A stretch of 64,000 nt of DNA from NCBI RefSeq assembly GCF_022539665.2, contig NC_081339.1, forward strand, positions 7,189,367 through 7,253,366, given 5' to 3'. A model generated the notes under the pieces. It worked only from the letters and a program-made list of their open reading frames with translations, was not told the origin of the DNA and searched no databases. Origin of the DNA: Daphnia carinata (taxonomy: Eukaryota > Arthropoda > Branchiopoda > Diplostraca > Daphniidae). A program made the position numbers and the translations under genes. Below, in pieces: positions 36,594-47,616 of this stretch (the first letter of the stretch is position 1; every line of letters starts with the position of its first letter).

Positions 36594-37716
36594 AGGCACC
36601 TGCCAAGAAAATAAAGCACAAAGTGATTAACATGTTCAGTTTTGTAACTTCACAGAAGGTGTACATGATTTCGTGCTTTGGTTGCTGTTAATCTTTTTAA
36701 CGTTAAACATTTAATTTTAGGTGTCAAAGTCAAATGTGCTGAATATGCTCATATTTTTGCACAAATGAAAGAGAAAAGAAGGTGAAGTCCCTGGAGTTGC
36801 AGGTCTATGCTAAGAACTTAAGGTCCATGGAAAAGATGGAAAATGTAAGAATAATTATATGGTAGATTTTCACTTTAAGTAACTGTCATTCTATCCTTGT
36901 TGTCCCATATTGGTAAACAGGTCGAGCTCATCTTGGAACAAGGACAGTAAACAAGGACTTTCATTTAGGATATTCATAGAAGAATAATGGCCAATTTTTT
37001 TGGAAAGGACATGCCTGAATCGTGAATAGAAGTTTTACAAGTAAATTTTCCATTGTTCCATGTCGCCTATTTAGGTGAATCATTTGGGGGGAGGAGATGT
37101 TAGTTAATCATATCTCAATTTACAGGTAAAGATTGATGTTGACTAACAAGTTATCACATCTTCACATTTGCTAACATTATCTAGCCTTCTATAACATGAT
37201 AGGGGTTAAAGAGAATGGATCCGACTGTGAGCATGATGATGCAACCTACCAACCTTTACCTTTTGCTGAGCTCTTTTGATAGCAAAGAATTCAATCTCAC
37301 TTATCGGCTTTCTGCAGGCAAAAGTTGTCAACGATATTCCGAAATGCAAGTCTAAAGGGGGAAGTCTACTTAATATTTCTATTTATTTTTTTTTTATCTA
37401 GTCAGTTTCTTTTCCAATTGGGCTGTCATTGGAGTTCTGCAATTGCTCTTTGTTGCCGAGATAATCAACTGAGGTAAGCTATGCCTATAGTACCAACTAG
37501 TACTTCGCACGGGAGAAGCCTCCACCCAGCAACAGACGTCTTTTCCATTCGTTAGTTAAGTAAGTCACATATGTAGTGTGCGGAAACGGATAATTAACTT
37601 TTTTGTACAGGTACTGAAGAAGGTGAAAAACATTGGAAGGCTTTCGAAACACGTGTTATTGAGCATAATGTCCTCATCGTGGCCAAACACTACACGCGTG
37701 TGGCAATGCAAAGGAT
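36594..37716 (+). pseudogene. PSMD12: PSMD12/Rpn5-derived pseudogene, copy 1 (arm F1)
   Basis: Pieces of the 26S proteasome lid subunit Rpn5 appear in order, separated by intron remnants. 36594-36667 gives Y-T-E-E-A-P-A-K-K-I-K-H-K-V-I-N-M. 36721-36844 gives F-A-Q-M-K-E-K then, after a frameshift, L-E-L-Q-V-Y ... S-M-E-K-M-E-N, with a GTAAGA donor. 36921-36950, after an AACAG acceptor, gives V-E-L-I-L-E-Q then a stop. 36970-37015 resembles the K-K-I-x-T-K-F-F region; 37319-37352 has D-I-P-K-C-K. 37611-37715 gives [10 protein letters not shown] and [11 protein letters not shown] from the PCI domain. Splice sites survive, so this came from genomic DNA, not a retrocopy. Stops, frameshifts and missing N- and C-terminal parts make it non-functional. 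The identity rests on recalled family motifs, but many blocks agree in order. Confidence 0.85.
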
Positions 37717-38138
37717 GATTTCATCCGTGATTTTTCTATTGAGGAACACAGAAGAATATCTAATGTGGTGTACAGTTAAACTGTAACATCGTGCGTCGGC
37801 ATTGACCCGATTTTTAAAACCTTTTTAAGGAGATTAGGTCCTCGATTACTGCTGATGTACAGGTCAAAGATGAAATAGCGTTATTTATAGATATTCTTTC
37901 GGGTAATATAAGTTTTTCGCATTTCAGCCAACAGATGTCGACCCTACCGCTTTTGTGTCGGTGACTCGAGAGGACGTTCTGCTCTTGGATCTGACGAATT
38001 GTGGATATGAATGTACAAAATCTTTGATGACTGGATTTGACACTCAGAACTGTTCCTGTTAGAAAGGTAAACATGAACATGGTCTTTAGTTTCTGTTATT
38101 CTTTTTTACATAAAATATTTTATTTGCGATCTATGTTG

Positions 38139-38960
38139 GAGTGGATCGAGGCTGATGCATACTTTCTTGTCATAATGCAAGAGAAATAGGGTAAAGTTGC
38201 TGAAGCTGCAGACATTCTCCAAGAACGTCTGTTCAAGACCGATGATTCTATGGAAAAGCTAGAAAATGTAAGACTTACTAATTTTGGTTTTAATGTCAAA
38301 TAATTCTGTCATGCAATTCTCATGTTCTAATACCAGTGAACAGGTTGAGCTTATCCTGAAATGAATGAGATTGTTTTTTCTTCATCTGCACTCAGATCAT
38401 TTTGAAGAAGATAAGTGTCAGATTTGTTTTTAGAGAAACATGTGCTCAGTCTTAAAGTGAAATTTTTTCATGTAGGAATACTTTAACGTTGTTCCATTTG
38501 TCTTATTAAGCGTGGGAAGGTGGAGAGGAAATGTTGGTAAATTATTCATCATTGTGTAGATCCCTGATAGATGTTGACAAGAACAGGTATTACATCTCTA
38601 CATTTGTTAACATAATCAAGCCATGTACAACATAACAGTGATCCAAGAGAAAGAGCTTCTGCAATTGTTGGTGGTTGTCGAGCTGATGTTTCGCTGACAC
38701 GCTGTGTCAATAGTACAAACTAGTATGGCGAAGGGAGAGACCTTCCTCCCGACAATGATATCATTAACATAGGTCAGTGCAGTAAATCACATTTATAGTA
38801 GAGAAAAACGTACAAGTAACTTCTTTTTGCATAAGTTAATGAGGATGGCGAGAAACGGTGGAAAGTTACCGAATACGTCTTGTATAGAATGTCCGAATCA
38901 TAGCCAAACACTACAGCCTTGTGACGATCAATGGATGGTTGCCCACTTTGACTATTTTGT
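38139..38960 (+). pseudogene. PSMD12: PSMD12/Rpn5-derived pseudogene, copy 2 (arm F1)
   Basis: A second, more decayed tandem copy of the same gene segment. 38139-38267 reads I-M-Q-E-K, a stop, then G-K-V-A-E-A-A-D-I-L-Q-E and D-S-M-E-K-L-E-N before a GTAAGA donor. 38344-38365 after CAG gives V-E-L-I-L-K and a stop. 38393-38450 gives Q-I-I-L-K-K-I-S-V-R-F. 38835-38920 gives N-E-D-G-E-K-R-W-K, then in another frame V-R-I-I-A-K-H-Y-S. It diverges from copy 1 much more than the arms diverge from each other, so the duplication of the gene segment predates the palindrome. A poly-A tract follows at 39019. Confidence 0.82.
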
Positions 38961-39015
38961 TGAGGGAACAGAAGAATTTCAATCCAATTTAATGTGCAGA
39001 AGGACTGACGTACTC

Positions 39016-39018
<3 letters not shown>

Positions 39019-39050
<32 letters not shown>
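39019..39050 (+). repeat. Poly-A tract after PSMD12 copy 2 (F1)
   Basis: 32 consecutive A. Equivalent tracts have 28 A in F2 (52807-52834), and on the opposite strand 23 T in R1 (43499-43521) and 27 T in R2 (57308-57334). This could be the tail of an old retroposed insertion or a plain homopolymer; length differences may be sequencing noise. Confidence 0.9.
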
Positions 39051-39052
<2 letters not shown>

Positions 39053-39599
39053 AACCTATCCGGTTCTTAAATTTTAAATAGGTTGGGTGGTAGAGAAGAA
39101 TCGCGATGCTATTCGATAACACGAATGAGGCGGTTGAACACTTTGTAAACCTGGATTAGCTATGCAAATTAGATTGCATCACATCTGGAATTTAGCTGCG
39201 TGTAATGGGTTCAACATATCAGCAGAAGTACATTTATTGCCAAAATTTTTTCGGAAATGTAATGTGTTGATGTGATTAATGCATTTTTACAGATAGACCA
39301 GAATAAGTCATTCAATGAACTGGGCATTGGAATGTGGGAGAATGAGATATATTGCTATGGATTTGAAGAAATGGTAAGTGAAGGAGAAATGATCTAACAC
39401 CAAAAGCCTATAAGATTGAGCGTTGGCAGAACATTACAAGTGCGTTGTTGAAGGATAGGCAATGAAGTATGTTTCAAAAAATGGTGATTAATAATTCAGT
39501 AAGGAATTGCATAATGTTGCAAGTCTGGGGTAAAAGTTTACTGGTTTAGTTTTTTTTATTTTGATTTACGTGATAGGTTAAATCATATTAAAATTATTC

Positions 39600-39835
39600 G
39601 TTTAATATTCCTTTCCGATTGGGTGTACATAATACACGTGCCCACGGAAAAGATATATTACCCCGCGGAATAAAAATAATGCGTAAAACACGCAAAGCAA
39701 TAATAAGCCTTTCCGATTGGGTTTATTTAATACACTAGCCCACGAAAAGGATAAAATAACTTGAAGGAATAATAAAAATGCGCAAGAAAAACAAATGCAG
39801 GGTGTTGGGTTTATAAATTGCACATATATTTAGCT
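39600..39835. repeat. Tandem dimer of ~115 bp (F1; also R1, F2, R2)
   Basis: Two imperfect head-to-tail copies, each starting C-C-T-T-T-C-C-G-A-T-T-G-G-G and containing a GCCCACG motif and an AATAAAAAT-GCG block. Counterparts are at about 42714-42949, 53384-53619 and 56514-56749. Reading frames through it are not supported as genes. Confidence 0.8.
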
Positions 39836-40423
39836 TGCCGTTCATATGCCTTGCAAGAACGGAAATTTTATTTTAAAAGGGTTATTTTATTCGTGCTGTA
39901 ATGATATTAACATATTGGTAAGTCTGGAGATATGCAAGACATTTTACTTGTGAACTGTAAAATGTATAAGGCGATATGTAGAAAGAGATGGGAGTTTTGG
40001 TAATTATAAATGGGCTTATATCAACCGTAAAATTCGGCAAAGGTATGCATTACAACAAGTACAGTAATTATACAAAGTATTTAGTAGAAATGTGGTATCG
40101 TTTTTATAATAATAATTATGATATATTTATCTGCAAGTTGTAAATAAATGACTACAATAACACCAATAGTAATTTGTCAAAAAATTATTGTACTTACCAA
40201 TATTACTATAATCTAAAGCTGTATCGTTTACATATTTACATCATGTTATACATTTCCTGTTTTCGGACCCGAACTTTCGACCTATAGCGTCCCATGCCGA
40301 TACTCTGCATATGGGCCACCATCAACATACACAACTTTGACGTATCGATTAGCATATATTGTTAACCTAAGTAAATACGAGCACACAAAGGTAGCTGCAC
40401 AAATGTTCAATCAAGATATCCAT

Positions 40424-40497
40424 CAATGGCTCAGTTGTAGAGTGCTGACTTGGTATTTCAAAGGTCATTGGTTCAACTCCGAGGGTAGACATGGCGA
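40424..40497 (+). repeat. tRNA-like unit a (F1)
   Basis: Has an A-box-like TGGCTCAGTTGTAGAGTGC (40427-40445) and a B-box-like GGTTCAACTCC (40470-40480) at tRNA spacing. The T-arm partly pairs, but the anticodon and acceptor stems do not fold well, so it is a tRNA-derived remnant rather than a functional tRNA. It may still recruit TFIIIC. Confidence 0.6.
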
Positions 40498-40575
40498 TAA
40501 TAATCGTACCATGTGAATTTGTTGTATTCCACCATTATTAAAAATCTATTAAAAGTTTGCATACTTATATGCACT

Positions 40576-40651
40576 ACCTACACCACCGGGAGTTGAACTC
40601 TCAACCTTTCAGTTACAATGCTACTCCTCTACCACTGAGCTACCATTGACA
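40576..40651 (-). repeat. tRNA-like unit b (F1)
   Basis: On the minus strand, the A box TGGTAGCTCAGTGGTAGAGG (40626-40645) is close to the eukaryotic consensus and the B box GAGTTCAACTC lies near 40590-40600. The anticodon-arm pairing is poor. This is the closest match to Pol III internal promoters in the arm. Confidence 0.6.
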
Positions 40652-40747
40652 CATTTCAATTCCATGACTCTGCCAATACACTAAATTAACTATCTCCAAG
40701 GTAGCATACGTAAAAAGGCCCTAAAAATCGACATATTGATTACAAGC

Positions 40748-40819
40748 AAGTAATGGCACAATGGTAAAGTGCTTGCGTCTGAATACATAGTGCTGTGGTT
40801 CAAATCCCAGATCATCCAA
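40748..40819 (+). repeat. tRNA-like unit c (F1)
   Basis: A box TGGCACAATGGTAAAGTGC (40754-40772) gives a perfect four-pair D stem (GCAC/GTGC). The B box GGTTCAAATCC is at 40797-40807 with four of five T-stem pairs. The acceptor and anticodon stems are degenerate. Confidence 0.6.
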
Positions 40820-40843
40820 TGTGAATAATTAAATGATTCCAAC

Positions 40844-40895
40844 AGTTGGCCGAGTCGTTACATGACAGTTGTGGTTCAAGTCCCACAGTCTTACC
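40844..40895 (+). repeat. tRNA-like unit d (F1), shortened
   Basis: TTGGCCGAGTCG resembles an A box and GTGGTTCAAGTCCCAC (40871-40886) a B box with a good stem. The spacing is too short for an anticodon arm, so it is a truncated tRNA-like remnant. Confidence 0.45.
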
Positions 40896-41117
40896 GTAAC
40901 GTCAATCATTAATGGCAAATGACGTTCGGCGAGGATAAAGGTAAGAGTAAGCCAAGGTTAATAAAATCCTGGCGGAGGTCAAGTCCGTATATCAGCCAAG
41001 GTTACGATAACCTTAAAGGATGACCTCCAACAAGCAAAGGACATGTCAAGGGTGAACTTGGGAAGTTAAATGACGTACATTTGACATTGAAACTTTTGAC
41101 TTTTGAAATATGGGATT

Positions 41118-41397
41118 TCATATCCCATATCCCGGATCTCATATCCCATATCCCATATCCCGGATTCCATATCCCATATACCGGATCCCATATCCCGGAT
41201 TCCATATTCCATATCCCGGATTCCATATCCCATATCCCATATCCCATATCCCATATCCCATATCCCATATCCCATATCCCATATCCCATATCCCATATCC
41301 CATATCCCATATCCCATATCCCATATCCCATATCCCATATCCCATATCCCATATCCCATATCCCGGATTCCATATCCCATATCCAGGATCCCATATT
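41118..41397. repeat. 7-bp satellite at palindrome centre 1
   Basis: About 40 tandem heptamers, CCATATC with CCGGATC/CCGGATT variants. Variants concentrate at both edges while the middle is an uninterrupted CCATATC run. Any reading frame is open, giving artefactual repeat ORFs on both strands. It is the spacer between arms F1 and R1. Confidence 0.97.
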
Positions 41398-41399
41398 TC

Positions 41400-41450
41400 A
41401 AGGTCGAATATTCGACCTTCAAAATTTTCAAGGTCATATATTTGACCTTC
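41400..41450. repeat. Short AAGGTC palindromes beside the satellite
   Basis: AAGGTCGAATATTCGACCTT (41400-41419) is a perfect 20-bp palindrome, followed by an AAGGTCA...TTGACCTT inverted repeat (about 41430-41449). They are absent left of the satellite in F1. One is present left of it in F2 (near 54884-54903) and both lie to its right (55205-55254). Confidence 0.9.
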
Positions 41451-41639
41451 AAAAAGTTTCAATGTCAAATGTACGACCTTTAACTTCCCAAGTTCACCCT
41501 TGACATGTCCTTTGCTTGTTGGAGGTCATCCTTTAAGGTTACCGTAACCTTCGCTGTCATTCAGACTTGACCTCCGCCAGAAGTTTTTTAACCTTGGCTT
41601 ACTCTTACCTTTATCCTCGCCGAACGTCATTTGCCATTA

Positions 41640-42130
41640 ATGATTGACGTTACGGTAAGACTGTGGGACTTGAACCACAACTGTCATGTAACGACTCGGC
41701 CAACTGTTGGAATCATTTAATTATTCACATTGGATGATCTGGGATTTGAACCACAGCACTATGTATTCAGACGCAAGCACTTTACCATTGTGCCATTACT
41801 TGCTTGTAATCAATATGTCGATTTTTAGGGCCTTTTTACGTATGCTACCTTGGAGATAGTTAATTTAGTGTATTGGCAGAGTCATGGAATTGAAATGTGT
41901 CAATGGTAGCTCAGTGGTAGAGGAGTAGCATTGTAACTGAAAGGTTGAGAGTTCAACTCCCGGTGGTGTAGGTAGTGCATATAAGTATGCAAACTTTTAA
42001 TAGATTTTTAATAATGGTGGAATACAACAAACTCACATGGTACGATTATTATCGCCATGTCTACCCTCGGAGTTGAACCAAGGACCTTTGAAAAACCAAG
42101 TCAGCACTCTACAACTGAGCCATTGATGGA
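41640..42130. repeat. tRNA-like cluster (R1)
   Basis: Mirror image of the four F1 units: d near 41650-41705, c near 41732-41800, b near 41898-41972 on the plus strand, and a near 42052-42125 on the minus strand. Confidence 0.6.
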
Positions 42131-43579
42131 TATCTTGGTTGAACATTTGTGCAGCTACATTTGTGTGCTCGTATTTACTTAGGTTAACAATATATGCTAA
42201 TCGATACGTCAAAGTTGTGTATGTCGATGGTGGCACATATGCAGAGTATCGGCATGGGACGCTATAGGTCGAAAGTTCGGGTCCGATAACAGGAAATGTA
42301 TAACATGATGTAAATATGTAAACGATATAGCTTTATATTATAGTAATATTGGTAAGTACAATAATTTTTTGACAAATTACTATTGGTGTTATTGTAGTCA
42401 TTTATTTACAACTTGCAGATAAATATATCACAATTATTATTATAAAAACGATACCCCATTTCTACTAAATACTTTGTATAATTACTGTACTTGTTATAAT
42501 GCATACCTTTGCCGAATTTTACGGTTGATATAAGCCCATTTATAATTACCAAAACTCCCATCTCTTTCTACATATCGCCTTATACATTTTACAGTTCACA
42601 AGTAAAATGTCTTGCATATCTCCAGACTTACCAATATGTTAATATCATTACAGCACGAATAAAATAACCCTTTTAAAATAAAATTTCCGTTCTTGCAAGG
42701 CATATGAACGGCAAGCTAAATATATGTGCAATTTATAAACCCAACACCCTGCATTTGTTTTTCTTGCGCATTTTTATTATTCCTTCAAGTTATTTTATCC
42801 TTTTCGTGGGCTAGTGTATTAAATAAACCCAATCGGAAAGGCTTATTATTGCTTTGCGTGTTTTACGCATTATTTTTATTCCGCGGGGTAATATATCTTT
42901 TCCGTGGGCACGTGTATTATGTACACCCAATCGGAAAGGAATATTAAACGAATAATTTTAATATGATTTAACCTATCACGTAAATCAAAATAAAAAAAAC
43001 TAAACCAGTAAACTTTTACCCCAGACTTGCAACATTATGCAATTCCTTACTGAATTATTAATCACCATTTTTTGAAACATACTTCATTGCCTATCCTTCA
43101 ACAACGCACTTGTAATGTTCTGCCAACGCTCAATCTTATAGGCTTTTGGTGTTAGATCATTTCTCCTTCACTTACCATTTCTTCAAATCCATAGCAATAT
43201 ATCTCATTCTCCCACATTCCAATGCCCAGTTCATTGAATGACTTATTCTGGTCTATCTGTAAAAATGCATTAATCACATCAACACATTACATTTCCGAAA
43301 AAATTTTGGCAATAAATGTACTTCTGCTGATATGTTGAACCCATTACACGCAGCTAAATTCCAGATGTGATGCAATCTAATTTGCATAGTTAATCCAGGT
43401 TTACAAAGTGTTCAACCGCCTCATTCGTGTTATCGAATAGCATCGCGATTCTTCTCTACCACCCAACCTATTTAAAATTTAAGAACCGGATAGGTTAGTT
43501 TTTTTTTTTTTTTTTTTTTTTACAGAGTACGTCAGTCCTTCTGCACATTAAATTGGATTGAAATTCTTCTGTTCCCTCA

Positions 43580-45953
43580 ACAAAATAGTCAAAGTGGGCA
43601 ACCATCCATTGATCGTCACAAGGCTGTAGTGTTTGGCTATGATTCGGACATTCTATACAAGACGTATTCGGTAACTTTCCACCGTTTCTCGCCATCCTCA
43701 TTAACTTATGCAAAAAGAAGTTACTTGTACGTTTTTCTCTACTATAAATGTGATTTACTGCACTGACCTATGTTAATGATATCATTGTCGGGAGGAAGGT
43801 CTCTCCCTTCGCCATACTAGTTTGTACTATTGACACAGCGTGTCAGCGAAACATCAGCTCGACAACCACCAACAATTGCAGAAGCTCTTTCTCTTGGATC
43901 ACTGTTATGTTGTACATGGCTTGATTATGTTAACAAATGTAGAGATGTAATACCTGTTCTTGTCAACATCTATCAGGGATCTACACAATGATGAATAATT
44001 TACCAACATTTCCTCTCCACCTTCCCACGCTTAATAAGACAAATGGAACAACGTTAAAGTATTCCTACATGAAAAAATTTCACTTTAAGACTGAGCACAT
44101 GTTTCTCTAAAAACAAATCTGACACTTATCTTCTTCAAAATGATCTGAGTGCAGATGAAGAAAAAACAATCTCATTCATTTCAGGATAAGCTCAACCTGT
44201 TCACTGGTATTAGAACATGAGAATTGCATGACAGAATTATTTGACATTAAAACCAAAATTAGTAAGTCTTACATTTTCTAGCTTTTCCATAGAATCATCG
44301 GTCTTGAACAGACGTTCTTGGAGAATGTCTGCAGCTTCAGCAACTTTACCCTATTTCTCTTGCATTATGACAAGAAAGTATGCATCAGCCTCGATCCACT
44401 CCAACATAGATCGCAAATAAAATACTTTATGTAAAAAAGAATAACAGAAACTAAAGACCATGTTCATGTTTACCTTTCTAACAGGAACAGTTCTGAGTGT
44501 CAAATCCAGTCATCAAAGATTTTGTACATTCATATCCACAATTCGTCAGATCCAAGAGCAGAACGTCCTCTCGAGTCACCGACACAAAAGCGGTAGGGTC
44601 GACATCTGTTGGCTGAAATGCGAAAAACTTATATTACCCGAAAGAATATCTATAAATAACGCTATTTCATCTTTGACCTGTACATCAGCAGTAATCGAGG
44701 ACCTAATCTCCTTAAAAAGGTTTTAAAAATCGGGTCAATGCCGACGCACGATGTTACAGTTTAACTGTACACCACATTAGATATTCTTCTGTGTTCCTCA
44801 ATAGAAAAATCACGGATGAAATCATCCTTTGCATTGCCACACGCGTGTAGTGTTTGGCCACGATGAGGACATTATGCTCAATAACACGTGTTTCGAAAGC
44901 CTTCCAATGTTTTTCACCTTCTTCAGTACCTGTACAAAAAAGTTAATTATCCGTTTCCGCACACTACATATGTGACTTACTTAACTAACGAATGGAAAAG
45001 ACGTCTGTTGCTGGGTGGAGGCTTCTCCCGTGCGAAGTACTAGTTGGTACTATAGGCATAGCTTACCTCAGTTGATTATCTCGGCAACAAAGAGCAATTG
45101 CAGAACTCCAATGACAGCCCAATTGGAAAAGAAACTGACTAGATAAAAAAAAATAAATAGAAATATTAAGTAGACTTCCCCCTTTAGACTTGCATTTCGG
45201 AATATCGTTGACAACTTTTGCCTGCAGAAAGCCGATAAGTGAGATTGAATTCTTTGCTATCAAAAGAGCTCAGCAAAAGGTAAGGTTGGTAGGTTGCATC
45301 ATCATGCTCACAGTCGGATCCATTCTCTTTAACCCCTATCATGTTATAGAAGGCTAGATAATGTTAGCAAATGTGAAGATGTGATAACTTGTTAGTCAAC
45401 ATCAATCTTTACCTGTAAATTGAGATATGATTAACTAACATCTCCTCCCCCCAAATGATTCACCTAAATAGGCGACATGGAACAATGGAAAATTTACTTG
45501 TAAAACTTCTATTCACGATTCAGGCATGTCCTTTCCAAAAAAATTGGCCATTATTCTTCTATGAATATCCTAAATGAAAGTCCTTGTTTACTGTCCTTGT
45601 TCCAAGATGAGCTCGACCTGTTTACCAATATGGGACAACAAGGATAGAATGACAGTTACTTAAAGTGAAAATCTACCATATAATTATTCTTACATTTTCC
45701 ATCTTTTCCATGGACCTTAAGTTCTTAGCATAGACCTGCAACTCCAGGGACTTCACCTTCTTTTCTCTTTCATTTGTGCAAAAATATGAGCATATTCAGC
45801 ACATTTGACTTTGACACCTAAAATTAAATGTTTAACGTTAAAAAGATTAACAGCAACCAAAGCACGAAATCATGTACACCTTCTGTGAAGTTACAAAACT
45901 GAACATGTTAATCACTTTGTGCTTTATTTTCTTGGCAGGTGCCTCCTCGGTAT
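43580..45953 (-). pseudogene. PSMD12: PSMD12-derived pseudogene pair (arm R1)
   Basis: Reverse-complement counterpart of both F1 copies, with the same exon pieces, stops and frameshifts. Copy 1 lies at about 44824-45953 and copy 2 at about 43580-44402. Confidence 0.82.
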
Positions 45954-46757
45954 ACTAAAAGCATACAACATTCACAATTGCTTCCAAGACACACGTACTT
46001 GAAATGGTGGCAAATTCCTGTAAGCAAAGCAGAGGATCATGTAAGATACAAAAAGATACAGTAATTCAACTCACAGGTCTAGTCTATTTTTCAAACACAA
46101 GGAAAATTTCTAGGATTTTATTGAAATTCCCTTCTGTGGTCTAGGCTTTACATTTGGTGTGTTCTCGTCGCCATGTTGAACTCTAATCCTCTTCAATTTT
46201 AACGATGCGACATTCGTGAGTGGTGTTTGATTTTGCTATATCTTTGCGTTCACTGCAAGTCCTCAAGATCCTAGAATTTTCATAGCTGGATTAAATGTCA
46301 AATAAAACTTGGTTAACATGAAATTGTCAGATGTATACCGGTATTTTTGGTTTGCTTAAAACCTTTCTGCACATACAAGACTGAGCTTTATTTGCGCTTG
46401 CGCAGCCATGTGAGACAGCATTGCAAAGCATCGAATTGGTAAAAGGAAGGGGAGGTTAAGGAGGAAAGACTAGGGTCAGATTCACAGCCCCGCGCGATCG
46501 GGTCGGGTTTTGCTGAGCGGGTTGTCATTTCTGCTTATGGGGCAGGTTAGACGGGTTATTTCCCTATCATGCTTTTATCGGGTTGACAATCGATGTATGC
46601 AACCCGATTACAAGCGATTGTTTTGGTATTCTTATTTTTCAAATCACTAGTCCATATTAAAAAGACAACAATAAGTTGCCCATTAATTCATTTTGTTTTC
46701 CTTTTTTTCTAAAGCAGTTAGTATTCGTAAACTTGCACCAAAAGAATACTTAGCGTG

Positions 46758-46857
46758 NNNNNNNNNNNNNNNNNNNNNNNNNNNNNNNNNNNNNNNNNNN
46801 NNNNNNNNNNNNNNNNNNNNNNNNNNNNNNNNNNNNNNNNNNNNNNNNNNNNNNNNN
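46758..46857. other. Assembly gap (100 N)
   Basis: Exactly 100 Ns, the usual placeholder for unknown length. R1 before it ends at F1-equivalent 35790 and F2 after it starts at F1-equivalent 32812. About 3.5 kb of R1 and the R1/F2 junction are therefore missing, or the join is wrong. Confidence 1.
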
Positions 46858-47616
46858 GTTTCAAACTATCTCATGCAGTGACCTAGAATAACCTTGGGCA
46901 AATGAATAATGAAGAAACAAAACCACGCTTTGCATTTCTTGCAGCTCAGTAGCTCATTCACCTGCACGACGTGCACTACTGTAGATGTCTCGCTTTTTGT
47001 TCTGGTGTAGTGATCCACAAATCCCGGTACGTGGACGTAGTATTCTTTCAGAAGCTGCAAATGTTTCGCAATTAAAGATACACCAATCACGCACTTTAAA
47101 AAGCACTGCCTCAGCACAGGGTTTGCCTCTGCATGGGTTCCGTTTAGTTGCACATGACAAACCGTATTTTTGGGTAATATAAGTCTAGTTAGAATAGAAA
47201 ATTTAGGTTGCTGTAAGATAAGTAAGGATAAGTAAGTTAAGTTAAGACTAAGGGTACTTTAAGTAAAGCGTTAAGCGTAATCCACCTCAATTCTTACTTT
47301 TGCACAATTCTAGCTCGACCATTTTCCTGCACAGTTTTCTGCATTCTTTACCCGTAGCTCTTGCCCGCAAACTATTTCCATGCAGTGAATTTTGTTTCGA
47401 TTTACTCGCACAATTATCAGATGTCCCGTCAATCCTAACGACTTCGCAATTGCTAACTTATGAATCATTGCAATAACCATTTTTTTTAGGATTTTCTGTA
47501 TTGAAATGTGATTAGGATTTGTGTACCTGATGCTTGTTAGAATTAAGATAAAATTAACCGCTATTCAATTATTGAAATTTTTTTTTTTTTTTTTTTTTTT
47601 TCGCTTCTCTACAATC

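Larger units (their letters stand above)
32264..41274 (+). repeat. Palindrome arm F1 (about 9 kb foldback arm)
   Basis: The whole stretch recurs in reverse complement downstream. For example, 38827 pairs with 43713 and 40019 with 42530, putting the axis near 41274. It also recurs directly as F2. From outside to centre it holds an outward promoter, a 61-bp tandem duplication, an exon-like tandem array, a block with C-C-C-G-A-C-C-C-G-A motifs near 35930-36050, two PSMD12-derived pseudogene copies, a poly-A tract, a dimer of about 115 bp and four tRNA-like units. No transposase or polymerase ORF is visible, so an autonomous element type cannot be assigned. Confidence 0.9.
41275..46757 (-). repeat. 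Palindrome arm R1, truncated by assembly gap
   Basis: Reverse complement of F1 from the centre out to the position equivalent to F1 35790. There the sequence stops at the N gap, so the exon-like array, minisatellite and outward promoter of this arm are not assembled. Nearly identical to F1 apart from scattered substitutions and homopolymer lengths. Confidence 0.9.

Noticed and set aside
36594-38960. Intact PSMD12 gene
   Set aside because: In-frame stops, frameshifts, and absence of the N-terminus and the C-terminal end of the PCI domain.
39019-39050. Poly-A tract as proof that the PSMD12 copies are retrocopies
   Set aside because: Intron sequences with donors and acceptors remain between the exon pieces.
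38827-39054. 75-codon ORF ending in poly-Lys (and its copies in the other arms)
   Set aside because: It reads a PSMD12 pseudogene piece out of frame and then the poly-A tract.
39602-39823. 73-codon ORF repeated identically in all four arms
   Set aside because: Lies in the AT-rich tandem dimer; identity follows from arm duplication, not selection.
40424-40895. Functional tRNA genes
   Set aside because: A and B boxes exist but acceptor and anticodon stems do not pair; no reliable anticodon.
41118-41397. CRISPR-like array
   Set aside because: The unit is a contiguous 7-mer without spacers, in a eukaryotic genome.
41002-41503. Overlapping open frames on both strands coding M-G-Y-G-I-W-D-like or H-I-P-Y-P-I-S repeats (also 54849-55305)
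   Set aside because: They are automatic products of a 7-bp satellite, which has no stop in most frames; no start context, splice or conservation signal.
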